DNA of 64,000 nucleotides from Chryseobacterium sp. 18061 (GTDB taxonomy: Bacteria; Pseudomonadota; Gammaproteobacteria; Enterobacterales; Enterobacteriaceae): contig CACSKA010000001.1 of the NCBI GenBank assembly GCA_902706205.1, forward strand, positions 1 through 64,000, written 5' to 3'. Within the stretch, counting starts at the first letter, position 1. The number at the start of each line of letters is the position of its first letter. A model generated the notes under the pieces. The model saw only the letters and a program-made list of their open reading frames with translations. It searched no databases and was not told the DNA's origin. Positions 56,531 to 64,000 of this stretch are shown here, piece after piece. The translations under genes and the position numbers were made by a program.

Positions 56531-58000
56531 TTACTCCTTGGCAATCTCCACGCCGGTGAAGGCATCACTCACACCTTCTTTGTCGTGACGGGCAATCCAG
56601 CGATAGCAGCCTGCACTCAGGAACGCGCCGATGAACCAGCTAAAGTTTGCCACTTCATGCAGGGCCGGGATAAAGCTGATGATAAGCCCAACCGCCACCG
56701 ACGGGGCAAGAGCGGCAATTGCTTTGGGGTTAAAGCCATTTTTGTACCAATAACGACCCGTAGGAGAAACGGTGAACAAGTCATCGACCACCACTTTTCC
56801 GCGCTTAATCAGATAAAAATCTGCCAGCAGAATCCCGAACAGTGGCCCGATAAATGCGCCAAGCACATCGAGCGTATAGTGAATCAGCTCCGGCGACTGG
56901 AACAAATTCCACGGCGTCAGCAGCACAGAGCCCACGGCGGCAATCATCCCACCGGTGCGGAAGCTGATTTTCTGCGGTGAACAGTTCGAGAAGTCGAATG
57001 CAGGAGAGACAAAGTTCGCCACGATATTGATCCCAATGGTAGCGGTGATCATCGTCAGCAGGCCAATGGCCATCGCGACGCTGTTGCCGACGTGGCTCAC
57101 GGTTTCAATCGGGTCGGTAATCATGCGGCCAAACAGCGACTGCGAGCCGGAAACAATAATCACCGTCACAATCGAGAACAGAAGGAAGTTGAACGGTAGC
57201 CCCCAGCGGTTGCCGCGACGAATTTCCTGCATGCTTTTGCCGTAACGCGAGAAGTCGCCAAAGTTCAGCAGCGGGCCGGAAAAATAGGAAACAACCAGTG
57301 CCGTGGCGGTGATCATCTGCCAGGTTTGCTCTCCGACACTCAGCTGCTTACTGGCAAGCGTAAAGGAAATGCCGTCCAGCCCGGTCTGATACAAAATCCA
57401 GCCCGCCAGCGCCATCATCACGATATACACCGCCGGACCGGCGATATCAATAAAGCGCTTAATGGCGCTCATACCGTGCCAGAACACCAGCGCCTGCAGC
57501 ACCCACATAATGCCAAAACAGATCCAGCCCAAATGCGACAGACCGAGGAAATGGCCGATGGTCAACGAGACCAGAGAAGGCCAAAACTTCAGGCCGACCA
57601 GCATCAGCGCGTTGGCCGCCAGGTAGGTCTGGATGCCGTACCACGCAAAGGCAATCAGGCCGCGGATCACCGCCGGGATATTGGCGCCGAACACGCCAAA
57701 CGCCTGACGGCAAATCACGGCGTAAGGCACGCCCGCCATTTGGCTGGGTTTCGCCACCAGGTTGGCGCACAGTTGCACGATACAAATACCCGCCAACAGG
57801 CAAAGCAGCACCTGCCAGCTTGCTAAGCCGAGAGTAAAGAAGCTTGCGGCCACCACGTAACCGCCCATGCTATGCACATCGGACATCCAGAACGAAAAAA
57901 TGTTGTACCACGACCAACTCTGTTGCCGGGTTGGCGCCAGATCGTTGTTGGTCAGTCTTGGACTGTAGCTCGATTTGTACTCTGGTTTCTGATTTGGCAT
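56531..58000 (-). CDS. NCS1-family permease, probably for allantoin or related ureides
   Basis: The protein has 489 residues from the ATG at 58000 (MPNQKPEYKSSY) after AAAGGAGCAGATTTC; an upstream ATG at 58057 lacks a site. Twelve probable membrane segments and NCS1 signatures are present ('WYNIFSFWMSDVHSMGGY' at the first helix, 'NLVAKPSQMAGVPYAVICRQAFG', 'YGIQTYLAANAL', 'LLNFGDFSRYGKS'). NCS1 proteins import purines, pyrimidines, hydantoins and allantoin with Na+ or H+. Divergent from the racemase and allantoinase genes, which makes allantoin the likely substrate. Confidence 0.88.
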   Translation of the reverse strand: MPNQKPEYKSSYSPRLTNNDLAPTRQQSWSWYNIFSFWMSDVHSMGGYVVAASFFTLGLASWQVLLCLLAGICIVQLCANLVAKPSQMAGVPYAVICRQAFGVFGANIPAVIRGLIAFAWYGIQTYLAANALMLVGLKFWPSLVSLTIGHFLGLSHLGWICFGIMWVLQALVFWHGMSAIKRFIDIAGPAVYIVMMALAGWILYQTGLDGISFTLASKQLSVGEQTWQMITATALVVSYFSGPLLNFGDFSRYGKSMQEIRRGNRWGLPFNFLLFSIVTVIIVSGSQSLFGRMITDPIETVSHVGNSVAMAIGLLTMITATIGINIVANFVSPAFDFSNCSPQKISFRTGGMIAAVGSVLLTPWNLFQSPELIHYTLDVLGAFIGPLFGILLADFYLIKRGKVVVDDLFTVSPTGRYWYKNGFNPKAIAALAPSVAVGLIISFIPALHEVANFSWFIGAFLSAGCYRWIARHDKEGVSDAFTGVEIAKE

Positions 58001-58040
58001 GAAATCTGCTCCTTTAAAAAACAGATACTGACGGAATGTC

Positions 58041-58056
58041 TGCAACTTTCGTTGCA
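58041..58056. promoter_or_regulatory. Candidate RpiR-type operator TGCAAC-TTTC-GTTGCA
   Basis: Perfect 6-base inverted repeats around TTTC lie 41-56 bases upstream of the permease start, in the divergent region shared with the racemase gene. The same sequence with one change lies before hpxW and the RpiR regulator (63638-63653). RpiR proteins bind palindromes of this kind. Confidence 0.55.
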
Positions 58057-58226
58057 TGAATCGGGCCAGATTCTGTTATCAAGGAATACAGGGCGTGAAA
58101 GGGCGATAATGCACACAAACGTGGCTGTGCGGGTACCGGATGTGCATTATTACAGTGCGGATAACCATTTTACTGCCCAGGTGTGGTGCTTCACGACAGG
58201 GCAAAACAACAAGAGGATGTCGTTCG

Positions 58227-58961
58227 ATGCAACATTTGATTCAAGTGATCAACCCTAACACCAGCGCCGCCATGACACACACCATTGGCGAAGCCGCTCG
58301 CAGCGTCGCGGCTCCGGGCACCACCATTCTTGCGACCTGTCCGACAAAAGGCGTGGAGTCGATTGAAGGCCATTTTGATGAAGCCATCGCGGCGATCGGC
58401 GTGCTGGAGCAAATCAAACACGGTAAAGCGCAGGGCGCACACGGGCACGTGATTGCCTGCTTTGGCGATCCGGGTTTACTCGCAGCGCGTGAAATGGCCA
58501 GCGGGCCGGTGGTGGGGATTGCCGAAGCGGCGATGCACATGGCGACGCTGGTAGCGACACGCTTTTCCATCGTCACCACCTTGCCGCGTACGGTGATCAT
58601 CGCCCGTCATTTACTGCAGCAATATGGTTTCGAACATCACTGCGCGGCGCTGCACGCCATCGATTTACCTGTGCTGGCGTTGGAAGATGGCACGGGTCTT
58701 GCTCAGATGAAGGTACGCGAGCGCTGTATTCAGGCAAAACGCGAAGACGGCAGCGGGGCGATTGTCCTTGGCTGCGGCGGCATGGCGAACCTTGCCCGCG
58801 AGCTGACGCAAGAACTGGGTATCCCGGTGATTGATGGCGTAACGGCGGCGGTGAAAATGGTGGAATCGCTTGTGGCGCTGGGTCTTGGCACCAGCAAATA
58901 CGGCGACCTCGCGTACCCCAATAACAAGCCGCTGAGCGGAGGCTTCGAAATGCTGAGCTGA
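58227..58961 (+). CDS. hpxA: Allantoin (hydantoin) racemase
   Basis: The protein has 244 residues from the ATG at 58227 (MQHLIQVINPNTSAAMT). Asp/Glu/hydantoin racemase family: two catalytic cysteines in HVIACFGDPG (about 79) and VLGCGGM (about 183), plus 'INPNTS' at the substrate site. It interconverts S- and R-allantoin so that the stereospecific allantoinase next door can use both. It reads with hpxB, 35 bases downstream, and is divergent from the permease. Confidence 0.9.
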   Translation: MQHLIQVINPNTSAAMTHTIGEAARSVAAPGTTILATCPTKGVESIEGHFDEAIAAIGVLEQIKHGKAQGAHGHVIACFGDPGLLAAREMASGPVVGIAEAAMHMATLVATRFSIVTTLPRTVIIARHLLQQYGFEHHCAALHAIDLPVLALEDGTGLAQMKVRERCIQAKREDGSGAIVLGCGGMANLARELTQELGIPVIDGVTAAVKMVESLVALGLGTSKYGDLAYPNNKPLSGGFEMLS

Positions 58962-58996
58962 CGACGGCGGTCATCTGATAAAGAGGTCGAATTAAC

Positions 58997-59944
58997 ATGC
59001 AATCAGCAACGGACAAGCGCGTCTGGCATTTTACCGAAAACTACCCTCGTGACATGGCGGGCTACGCCGGCCAACCGCCTCATGCACAGTGGCCAGGCGG
59101 TGCGCGCATCGCCGTCCAGTTTGTACTTAATTTTGAAGAGGGCGGAGAAAACCACGTCCTGCACGGTGACAGCGGGTCCGAACAGTTTCTGTCTGACATC
59201 ATTGGTGCGCCCAGTTTCCCCGACAAACATATGTCGATGGATTCCCTCTACGAATACGGCTCCCGAGCTGGGTTCTGGCGCATTCATCAGGAATTTCAAA
59301 AGCGCGGTTTACCATTGACGGTGTTCGGCGTGGCGATGGCCCTGGCGCGTAACCCGGCCATCGTCGACGCCATAAAAGCCGCAGACTACGACGTGGTCAG
59401 CCACGGCTGGCGCTGGATCCACTATCAGCATCTCGATATTCAAACCGAACGCCAGCACATGCAGCAGGCGGTCGAAATTCTCGAAGCGCTGTTTGGCCAA
59501 AAGCCGCTCGGCTGGTACACCGGGCGCGACAGCCCGAACACCCGCCAGCTGGTGGCAGAGCAGGGCGGTTTTCTCTACGACAGCGATTATTATGGCGACG
59601 ATCTGCCGTTCTGGACCACGGTCAACAGCCAACCCCATCTGATAGTGCCTTACACCCTGGATGCCAACGACATGCGCTTCGCCACCGCGCAGGGTTTCAA
59701 CACCGCCGAGCAGTTTTACACTTATCTGAAAGACAGTTTCGATGTGCTATATGAAGAAGGGGAAACGTCGCCAAAAATGATGTCGATTGGCATGCACTGC
59801 CGCTTGTTAGGCAGACCGGGACGTTTTCGCGCGCTGCAGCGTTTTCTGGATTATGTGCAGAGCCACGATGATGTATGGATTTGCCGCCGTCAGGATATCG
59901 CCGAACACTGGGTGAAAACGCACCCGTTCAACGGCACCGCCTGA
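58997..59944 (+). CDS. hpxB: Allantoinase of the PuuE / polysaccharide-deacetylase fold
   Basis: The protein has 315 residues. PuuE-type signatures are 'YAGQPPHAQWPGGARIAVQFVLNFEEGGEN', 'HGDSGSE', 'EYGSRAGFWRIHQEF', 'LPLTVFGVAMAL', 'YDVVSHGWRWI' and 'GWYTGRDSPNTRQLV'. This family opens allantoin to allantoate without a metal, unlike AllB. AAGAGGTCGAATTAAC precedes the ATG. Position after the racemase gene supports the call. It converges with hpxZ. Confidence 0.92.
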   Translation: MQSATDKRVWHFTENYPRDMAGYAGQPPHAQWPGGARIAVQFVLNFEEGGENHVLHGDSGSEQFLSDIIGAPSFPDKHMSMDSLYEYGSRAGFWRIHQEFQKRGLPLTVFGVAMALARNPAIVDAIKAADYDVVSHGWRWIHYQHLDIQTERQHMQQAVEILEALFGQKPLGWYTGRDSPNTRQLVAEQGGFLYDSDYYGDDLPFWTTVNSQPHLIVPYTLDANDMRFATAQGFNTAEQFYTYLKDSFDVLYEEGETSPKMMSIGMHCRLLGRPGRFRALQRFLDYVQSHDDVWICRRQDIAEHWVKTHPFNGTA

Positions 59945-59965
59945 CATATCGGGGCGCGATCACAC

Positions 59966-59992
59966 TGACCCTCTCCCCCCTGGCGAGGGTCA
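59966..59992. terminator. Terminator hairpin between convergent hpxB and hpxZ
   Basis: TGACCCTC pairs with GAGGGTCA across 11 bases, followed by GAGAAAAA. The sequence resembles the common enterobacterial 'CCCTCTCCCC...GAGGG' intergenic hairpins and can act for both strands. Confidence 0.65.
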
Positions 59993-60016
59993 GAGAAAAA
60001 CGCACCGGCTAAATAA

Positions 60017-60400
60017 TTATCCCATCAAACTCACATGCGCCGCCACAATGCGCCAGCCGCAGGGGAATTTCACCCAGGTCTGCATCTGGCGACCGACGTG
60101 TTCGCTGTTCTCACGTGTAAACTCGGTGCTTGCCACCGCCATGTCCTCGCCGTACGTGGTGATCGTCGTATGGCGCAGCAGCCGATCCAACCCCTTTGAA
60201 GGCCGCGAATTACGGAAATTACGGATCTCCGTAATTCCATACAAATTCTCCGTCGCGCCGTAGCGCACCGTTCGCCCGTCATCCCAAAACAGCTCATCCA
60301 GCACCGTAATATCATTGCTGATTAAGGCTTTTTCATAACGATAAAATGCGGCGGTCACGTCGTTTAGCGCCGTCGGGCGGTCAATGTTTTCGGGCGTCAT
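60017..60400 (-). CDS. hpxZ: HpxZ, DUF3225 / AtzH-like protein of the oxalurate pathway
   Basis: The protein has 127 residues. The NTF2/SnoaL-like pattern 'TALNDVTAAFYRYEKALISNDITVLDELFWDDGRTVRYGATENLYGITEIRNFR' is that of DUF3225. It is the last gene of hpxWXYZ, with its start overlapping the hpxY stop by 4 bases. In the related atrazine/cyanurate pathway, AtzH deaminates 1,3-dicarboxyurea. The role in oxalurate degradation is inferred from family and operon. Confidence 0.9.
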   Translation of the reverse strand: MTPENIDRPTALNDVTAAFYRYEKALISNDITVLDELFWDDGRTVRYGATENLYGITEIRNFRNSRPSKGLDRLLRHTTITTYGEDMAVASTEFTRENSEHVGRQMQTWVKFPCGWRIVAAHVSLMG

Positions 60401-61773
60401 ACGTCTTCCTGTTGATAAAGAATACCGGCTTGTTCAAGTTGCCAGGCGGCTTGCAAACACTGCGCTTCCTGCCACGGCGCGCCAATAATCTGCACGCCAA
60501 TTGGCAAACCGCTGTGGGTTTTGAGCGGTACGCTGACCACCGGTAAACCCAGAAACGAAATTGGCTGCGTCAGCATACCCATGCTGGCTTTGGTCGGCAG
60601 CTCGATACCGTTAATGCGCATCGTGTTGTCACCAATCTGCGTCGCGCTGCAAGGCGTCGCCGGGGCGATCAGCAGGTCAAAATCATTAAACAGCGGCAAC
60701 GTCGTATCACGAAACCATGCCCGGAAGCGCTGAGCCTGGGTGTACCAGGCTGATGGTGTCATCGCGCCCGCCAGCAGGCGTTCACGGGAGTTAGGCTCAA
60801 AGCGTTCTGCATCGCTACGCAGCGCGGGTAAATAGTGGTTGCCGCCTTCCGCTGCCGACAGCAAAAAAGCGGCGGAACGGGCCAGCGCCACGTTCGGCAG
60901 TTCCAGTTTTTCACTTGCGCCAAGCGCGTGTGCCACTCGAGCCACCGCATCGCGGGCGCTACAGTCGCTCCATTCATCAAACCAGCCGCCCAGCACGGCG
61001 CAGCGCAGATTGGTTTTCTGTGACAGGATAGATGAAACGGGTGAAACCTCCCGGGAGGACTGCCATTTATCATCCGGATCGTGGCCTTGCAAGGCATCAT
61101 AAACGTGGGCCAGATCGTCGGTAAAGCGTGCCAGCGGGCCGATGTGATCGAGGCTGGCGACAAACGGATGGCTACCGGATCGCGACAAACGACCAAACGT
61201 CGGCTTCAGACCCAGCACGCCGCACAGCGATGCGGGCACGCGGATCGAGCCATTGGTGTCGGTACCAAGGGTAAAATTCACCAGTTTTGCTGCTACCGCT
61301 GCGGCTGACCCACCGGATGAACCACCTGCAATGCGGTTCAAATCGCGCGGGTTACGGGTCGCACCGTAATGGCTGTTTTCCGTGGTAAAACCGTAGGCGT
61401 AGGCGTCCATATTCAGCGCCCCCGCAAGCGTCGCGCCCGCGCGTTGCAGCTGCTGCACGGCAAACGCATCAGCTGCAACGGGCGGCATTTCGCTGAACAG
61501 TTTCGCCCCTGCGAGCGTGGTCACGCCTTCGATATCAAATAAATTTTTCACCGCAAACGGCACGCCAGCGAGCGGCGGGAGGGCCTCTCCTTGATGCAGA
61601 CGCGCGTCAATCTCAGCGGCTTCGCGCAGCATGCGTTCTGCCGTGACTTCGGTGAAGGCGTTCACCTGCGGGTTATCCCGCTTAATGCGAGCCAGCGTCT
61701 GCTGCGCCAGCTCCACCGCGCTGAACTGGTGGTAGCGTAGTCCTTGCTGAATGTCCCGAATGCTCAGTGTCAT
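60397..61773 (-). CDS. hpxY: HpxY, AtzE-family amidase (oxalurate pathway)
   Basis: The protein has 458 residues of the amidase-signature family. The catalytic lysine lies in PFAVKNLFDIEG (about 80), the cis-serine and nucleophile serine in AGGSSGGSAAAVAA and DTNGSIRVPAS (about 150-180). AtzE needs the small partner AtzG; here that is HpxX, encoded immediately upstream with a 4-base overlap. It probably hydrolyses a carbamoyl amide in oxalurate breakdown. 'TPCSATQIGDN' near 390 is also typical of the family. Confidence 0.92.
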   Translation of the reverse strand: MTLSIRDIQQGLRYHQFSAVELAQQTLARIKRDNPQVNAFTEVTAERMLREAAEIDARLHQGEALPPLAGVPFAVKNLFDIEGVTTLAGAKLFSEMPPVAADAFAVQQLQRAGATLAGALNMDAYAYGFTTENSHYGATRNPRDLNRIAGGSSGGSAAAVAAKLVNFTLGTDTNGSIRVPASLCGVLGLKPTFGRLSRSGSHPFVASLDHIGPLARFTDDLAHVYDALQGHDPDDKWQSSREVSPVSSILSQKTNLRCAVLGGWFDEWSDCSARDAVARVAHALGASEKLELPNVALARSAAFLLSAAEGGNHYLPALRSDAERFEPNSRERLLAGAMTPSAWYTQAQRFRAWFRDTTLPLFNDFDLLIAPATPCSATQIGDNTMRINGIELPTKASMGMLTQPISFLGLPVVSVPLKTHSGLPIGVQIIGAPWQEAQCLQAAWQLEQAGILYQQEDV

Positions 61774-61958
61774 AGTTGATACACTCCTGCACCTTCCTGG
61801 CGGTGCGGCAGCTCAAACGCCATCAACGGCGCGGCCATCGAGGCAATCCGACTAAGCTGAACCGCCAGCTCTGCCCGGCGCGGCGTATCCAGCGGCACCG
61901 CCAACAGCTGTTCCATCAGCAGAATATATTCAGGCCAGTTAAACGCATTCTCGCTCAT
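61770..61958 (-). CDS. hpxX: HpxX, DUF4089 / AtzG-like small partner of the amidase
   Basis: The protein has 62 residues from the third of three ATGs (61958, MSENAFNWPEYI), 8 bases after AAGGAG; starts at 61961 and 61964 are nearer than ideal. DUF4089 pattern: helical, with LDTPRRAELAVQLSRIASMA and MAFELP. AtzG-type proteins line the amidase substrate funnel. The ribosome binding site overlaps the hpxW stop, and its stop overlaps the hpxY start. Confidence 0.9.
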   Translation of the reverse strand: MSENAFNWPEYILLMEQLLAVPLDTPRRAELAVQLSRIASMAAPLMAFELPHRQEGAGVYQL

Positions 61959-61967
61959 CATCACTCC

Positions 61968-63551
61968 TTAGAATCCTGCTGCGCTGCCGTTGCTGCGCGG
62001 ATCGTATGCACCTTCCAACATACCGTTGGGGTGGCGGACAATCGCCCCGGCGTGGCCCATCGCTTCACTCATGCCTGGCAGCCATTCTACGTCGTGCCCT
62101 TTTTCCCGCAGCGCGGTGAAAGTGGCTTCGCTGAAACGCCCCTCCAGCTTGAGCGAATCGGTCGACTGGCCCCAGGTGCGACCCAAAAGCCAGCGCGGAG
62201 CGGCAACCGCTTCCTGCAACGGCATGCCCTGAATCACATGACGGGTGAAAATCGCCGCCTGAGTTTGCGGCTGACCGTCGCCGCCCATGGTGCCGTACAC
62301 CATCGTGCGACCGTCTTTCAGCCGTGCTGCCGCTGGGTTGAGGGTATGGAAAGGCTGTTTGCCCGGCGCCAGCGCCAGCAGGTGATCCGGGTCGAGGCTG
62401 AACGCCGCGCCGCGGTTTTGCAGCAGAATGCCACTTTCGGGCAGTACCACGCCGCTGCCAAACTCGTGATAAATACTCTGAATAAACGACACCGCCAGCC
62501 CGGAGCCGTCGATAACACCGAGCCAGACGGTATCGCCTGGACCTTTGCCTTTGCCCCACGGCGCGGCGTGATTATCGTCAATGCTGGCCGCCATCTCCTG
62601 CAACGGGGCGGTTTCCAGCAGGCTTTGCACCGGCAGCGTCACATGGCGCGGGTCGGTGATGTATTTATCGCGCAGGCTAAATGCGCGTTTGGTGGCTTCC
62701 ACGATGCGGTGGATGGTCTGTACCTCGTTGGCGTTGGCCATGTCGAGGTGATCGGTAATGCCGAGGATCGCCAGCGACACCAGCCCCTGGGTCGGCGGGG
62801 TGATATTGAAAATGTCGCCCAGCTGGTGGTTGAGCTTCAGCGGCACGCGACGGCTCGCGCGATGTCCGGCGAGGTCCTGCCCCGTCAGCGGACACCCGGT
62901 GGCCTGAAATTCTTCTGCCATCAGTTGCGCCAGCGGCCCGCGATAAAAGCTATCGAGCCCGTCATTCGCCAGGCGCGTCAAGGTACGGGCAAGGCGCGGC
63001 TGGCAGAAACGGCTGCCTACTGAGGGTACTTCGCCACGCTGTAAAAAGGTACCGGCAAATCCCGGCACGCCGGAAAGCTCATGATATTTATTCTTCGTGG
63101 CGCTCGCCTGTGAACAGGTCACCGGAATGCCGTCAGCGGCATAGCGAATCGCATCTGCCAGCAGACGTGAAAGCGGAAGCTGCCCGCCGCCCAGTCCAGC
63201 AGAGACTTTCAGTGCTTCATCCCAACCGCTCACGGTGCCTGGCACGGTCAGCGCGGCTTTCGCCCCGCGATGGGGAATGCTGGCGTGACCATCGTAATAC
63301 GAAAGCGTCGCTTGCGCCCCGGAGGCACCGCTGGCGTCAATGGCAATCGGCTCGCCGCCTGGCGGAACAATCAGCCAGAAACCGTCGCCACCAATGCCGT
63401 TCATGTGGGGATACACCACGGCAATGGTCGCCGCCGCCGCCACCATCGCTTCGATGGCATCGCCGCCGTGACGCAACACTGAAAGCGCCGATTCGCTTGC
63501 GAGATGATGAGGGGTTACCGCCATGGCACCGGGGGCCAAATTACTTTGCAT
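61968..63551 (-). CDS. hpxW: HpxW, oxamate amidohydrolase (gamma-glutamyltransferase family)
   Basis: The protein has 527 residues from the ATG at 63551 (MQSNLAPGAMAV), preceded by GGAGAAACATC. Ntn-hydrolase with family blocks 'HHLASESALSVLRHGGDAIEAMVAAAATIAVVYPHMNGIGGDGF' and the self-cleavage site GPGDTVWLGVID, whose threonine (about 341) becomes the nucleophile. No signal peptide, so it is cytoplasmic, unlike true GGT. The Klebsiella homologue turns oxamate into oxalate and ammonia. First gene of hpxWXYZ, divergent from the RpiR regulator. Confidence 0.93.
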   Translation of the reverse strand: MQSNLAPGAMAVTPHHLASESALSVLRHGGDAIEAMVAAAATIAVVYPHMNGIGGDGFWLIVPPGGEPIAIDASGASGAQATLSYYDGHASIPHRGAKAALTVPGTVSGWDEALKVSAGLGGGQLPLSRLLADAIRYAADGIPVTCSQASATKNKYHELSGVPGFAGTFLQRGEVPSVGSRFCQPRLARTLTRLANDGLDSFYRGPLAQLMAEEFQATGCPLTGQDLAGHRASRRVPLKLNHQLGDIFNITPPTQGLVSLAILGITDHLDMANANEVQTIHRIVEATKRAFSLRDKYITDPRHVTLPVQSLLETAPLQEMAASIDDNHAAPWGKGKGPGDTVWLGVIDGSGLAVSFIQSIYHEFGSGVVLPESGILLQNRGAAFSLDPDHLLALAPGKQPFHTLNPAAARLKDGRTMVYGTMGGDGQPQTQAAIFTRHVIQGMPLQEAVAAPRWLLGRTWGQSTDSLKLEGRFSEATFTALREKGHDVEWLPGMSEAMGHAGAIVRHPNGMLEGAYDPRSNGSAAGF

Positions 63552-63637
63552 GATGTTTCTCCGTGGAAGCTCTTCTTTCTCATCAGGCAAAAAACGTTCC
63601 AGATTGACGAGTGAGCTTTAGCTGTGTCAGCCTGAGT

Positions 63638-63653
63638 TGAAACGAAAGTTGCA
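63638..63653. promoter_or_regulatory. Second candidate RpiR-type operator TGAAAC-GAAA-GTTGCA
   Basis: It matches the palindrome at 58041-58056 on the opposite strand at 15 of 16 bases. It lies 12 bases before the regulator start and 87 before hpxW, so it could serve autorepression and control of hpxWXYZ. Confidence 0.55.
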
Positions 63654-63664
63654 GGAGACGGGAT

Positions 63665-64000
63665 ATGCAGCAGCTGGATGAGCGCCTGAGGGCGTGTTAC
63701 AACGAACTTTCTCCACAGGAACAGCGCGTGGCCTCGTTCATCATGGATCACTTTGACGATCTGGTGAGCTACAACAGCGCCGAGCTGGCGCGGCTCAGCG
63801 GGGTATCCAAGGCCACCGTCAGTCGCCTGTTCCGGCATCTGGGTTATGAGCGCTTCAAAGATATGCGCGACGAGCTGCGAACACTGCGCCAGAGCGGGAT
63901 GCCGCTCACCGGAGATCGTGATGCGGTGCAGGGTAACACGCTGCTGGCGCGTCACTATAAACAGGAAATGGCGAATCTCACCCAATGGGTCAACGCGCTG
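63665..64000 (+). CDS. hpxU: RpiR-family transcriptional regulator HpxU (3' part outside the window)
   Basis: The first 112 residues are present. The N-terminal HTH_6 domain shows 'LSPQEQRVASFIMDHFDDLVSYNSAELARLSGVSKATVSRLFRHLGYERFKDMRDEL'. The SIS sugar-binding-like domain would follow beyond the window. In Klebsiella HpxU is an RpiR-type repressor of allantoate and related genes. GGAGACGGGAT precedes the ATG. It is divergent from hpxW. Confidence 0.88.
   Translation, partial: MQQLDERLRACYNELSPQEQRVASFIMDHFDDLVSYNSAELARLSGVSKATVSRLFRHLGYERFKDMRDELRTLRQSGMPLTGDRDAVQGNTLLARHYKQEMANLTQWVNAL

Overview
The window is chromosomal DNA from an enterobacterium. The best fit is the Enterobacter/Lelliottia/Klebsiella/Kosakonia group: it has a YgaP-type rhodanese, a Klebsiella-type hpx purine-ureide gene set, and a complete type VI secretion system (T6SS) of the kind found in those genera. 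I cannot fix the species from sequence alone.

Layout. (1) 1-4200 is accessory DNA: the right end of an IS903-type element that cuts off a restriction-endonuclease-like gene, a four-gene minus-strand operon (YfjP-like GTPase, lipoprotein, small membrane protein, secreted protein), an AT-rich GATC-dense intergenic stretch, and a graveyard of transposon pieces (IS2-like and IstB-like). (2) 4210-11212 is a type IC restriction-modification locus, hsdM-hsdS-prrC-hsdR. The third gene matches the anticodon nuclease PrrC, including its catalytic triad. (3) 11391-13429 holds an unrecognised gene and a divergent gene for a protein built of six Myb/SANT-like repeats that arose by duplication of a three-repeat unit. 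(4) 13981-47044 is a T6SS cluster with all core parts (tssA-M, hcp, PAAR), two vgrG genes, a GH19 muramidase-type effector with its probable immunity gene, a VRR-NUC nuclease effector with a DUF3396 immunity gene, and several accessory genes (OmpA-domain protein, LprI-like protein, DUF2726 protein, VasL/TagA-like protein). It ends with a remnant of a second tssJ struck by an IS1 element that carries an 8-bp target duplication. (5) 48619-53060 is a type II CBASS anti-phage operon: CD-NTase, Cap2 (E2-E1), Cap3 (JAMM protease) and a 2TM-SAVED effector. (6) 53201-55592 carries AlpA, an unknown gene and a P4-type integrase with three arm-type repeats. The integrase lies beside a possible tRNA-3'-end-like att remnant and a terminator near 55770-55820, probably the right edge of the island. 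(7) 55886-64000 is ordinary core metabolism: the ygaP-like gene, then an NCS1 permease, allantoin racemase, allantoinase, the oxalurate/oxamate operon hpxWXYZ (antisense) and the start of a divergent RpiR regulator.

How the parts work together. The RM system methylates host DNA and cuts foreign DNA, with PrrC as a back-up that is unleashed when a phage disables restriction. CBASS adds abortive infection triggered by nucleotide signalling. The T6SS attacks neighbouring bacteria with peptidoglycan- and DNA-degrading effectors. Attack and defence functions thus lie side by side. The metabolic block imports and opens allantoin and degrades oxalurate/oxamate. A 16-bp palindrome shared by its two divergent promoter regions is a candidate operator for the RpiR regulator.

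Most of the systems are known types. The best candidates for something undescribed are the GTPase-envelope operon (836-3029), the six-repeat Myb-like protein with its partner gene (11391-13429), and the unknown gene beside the integrase (53535-54362).
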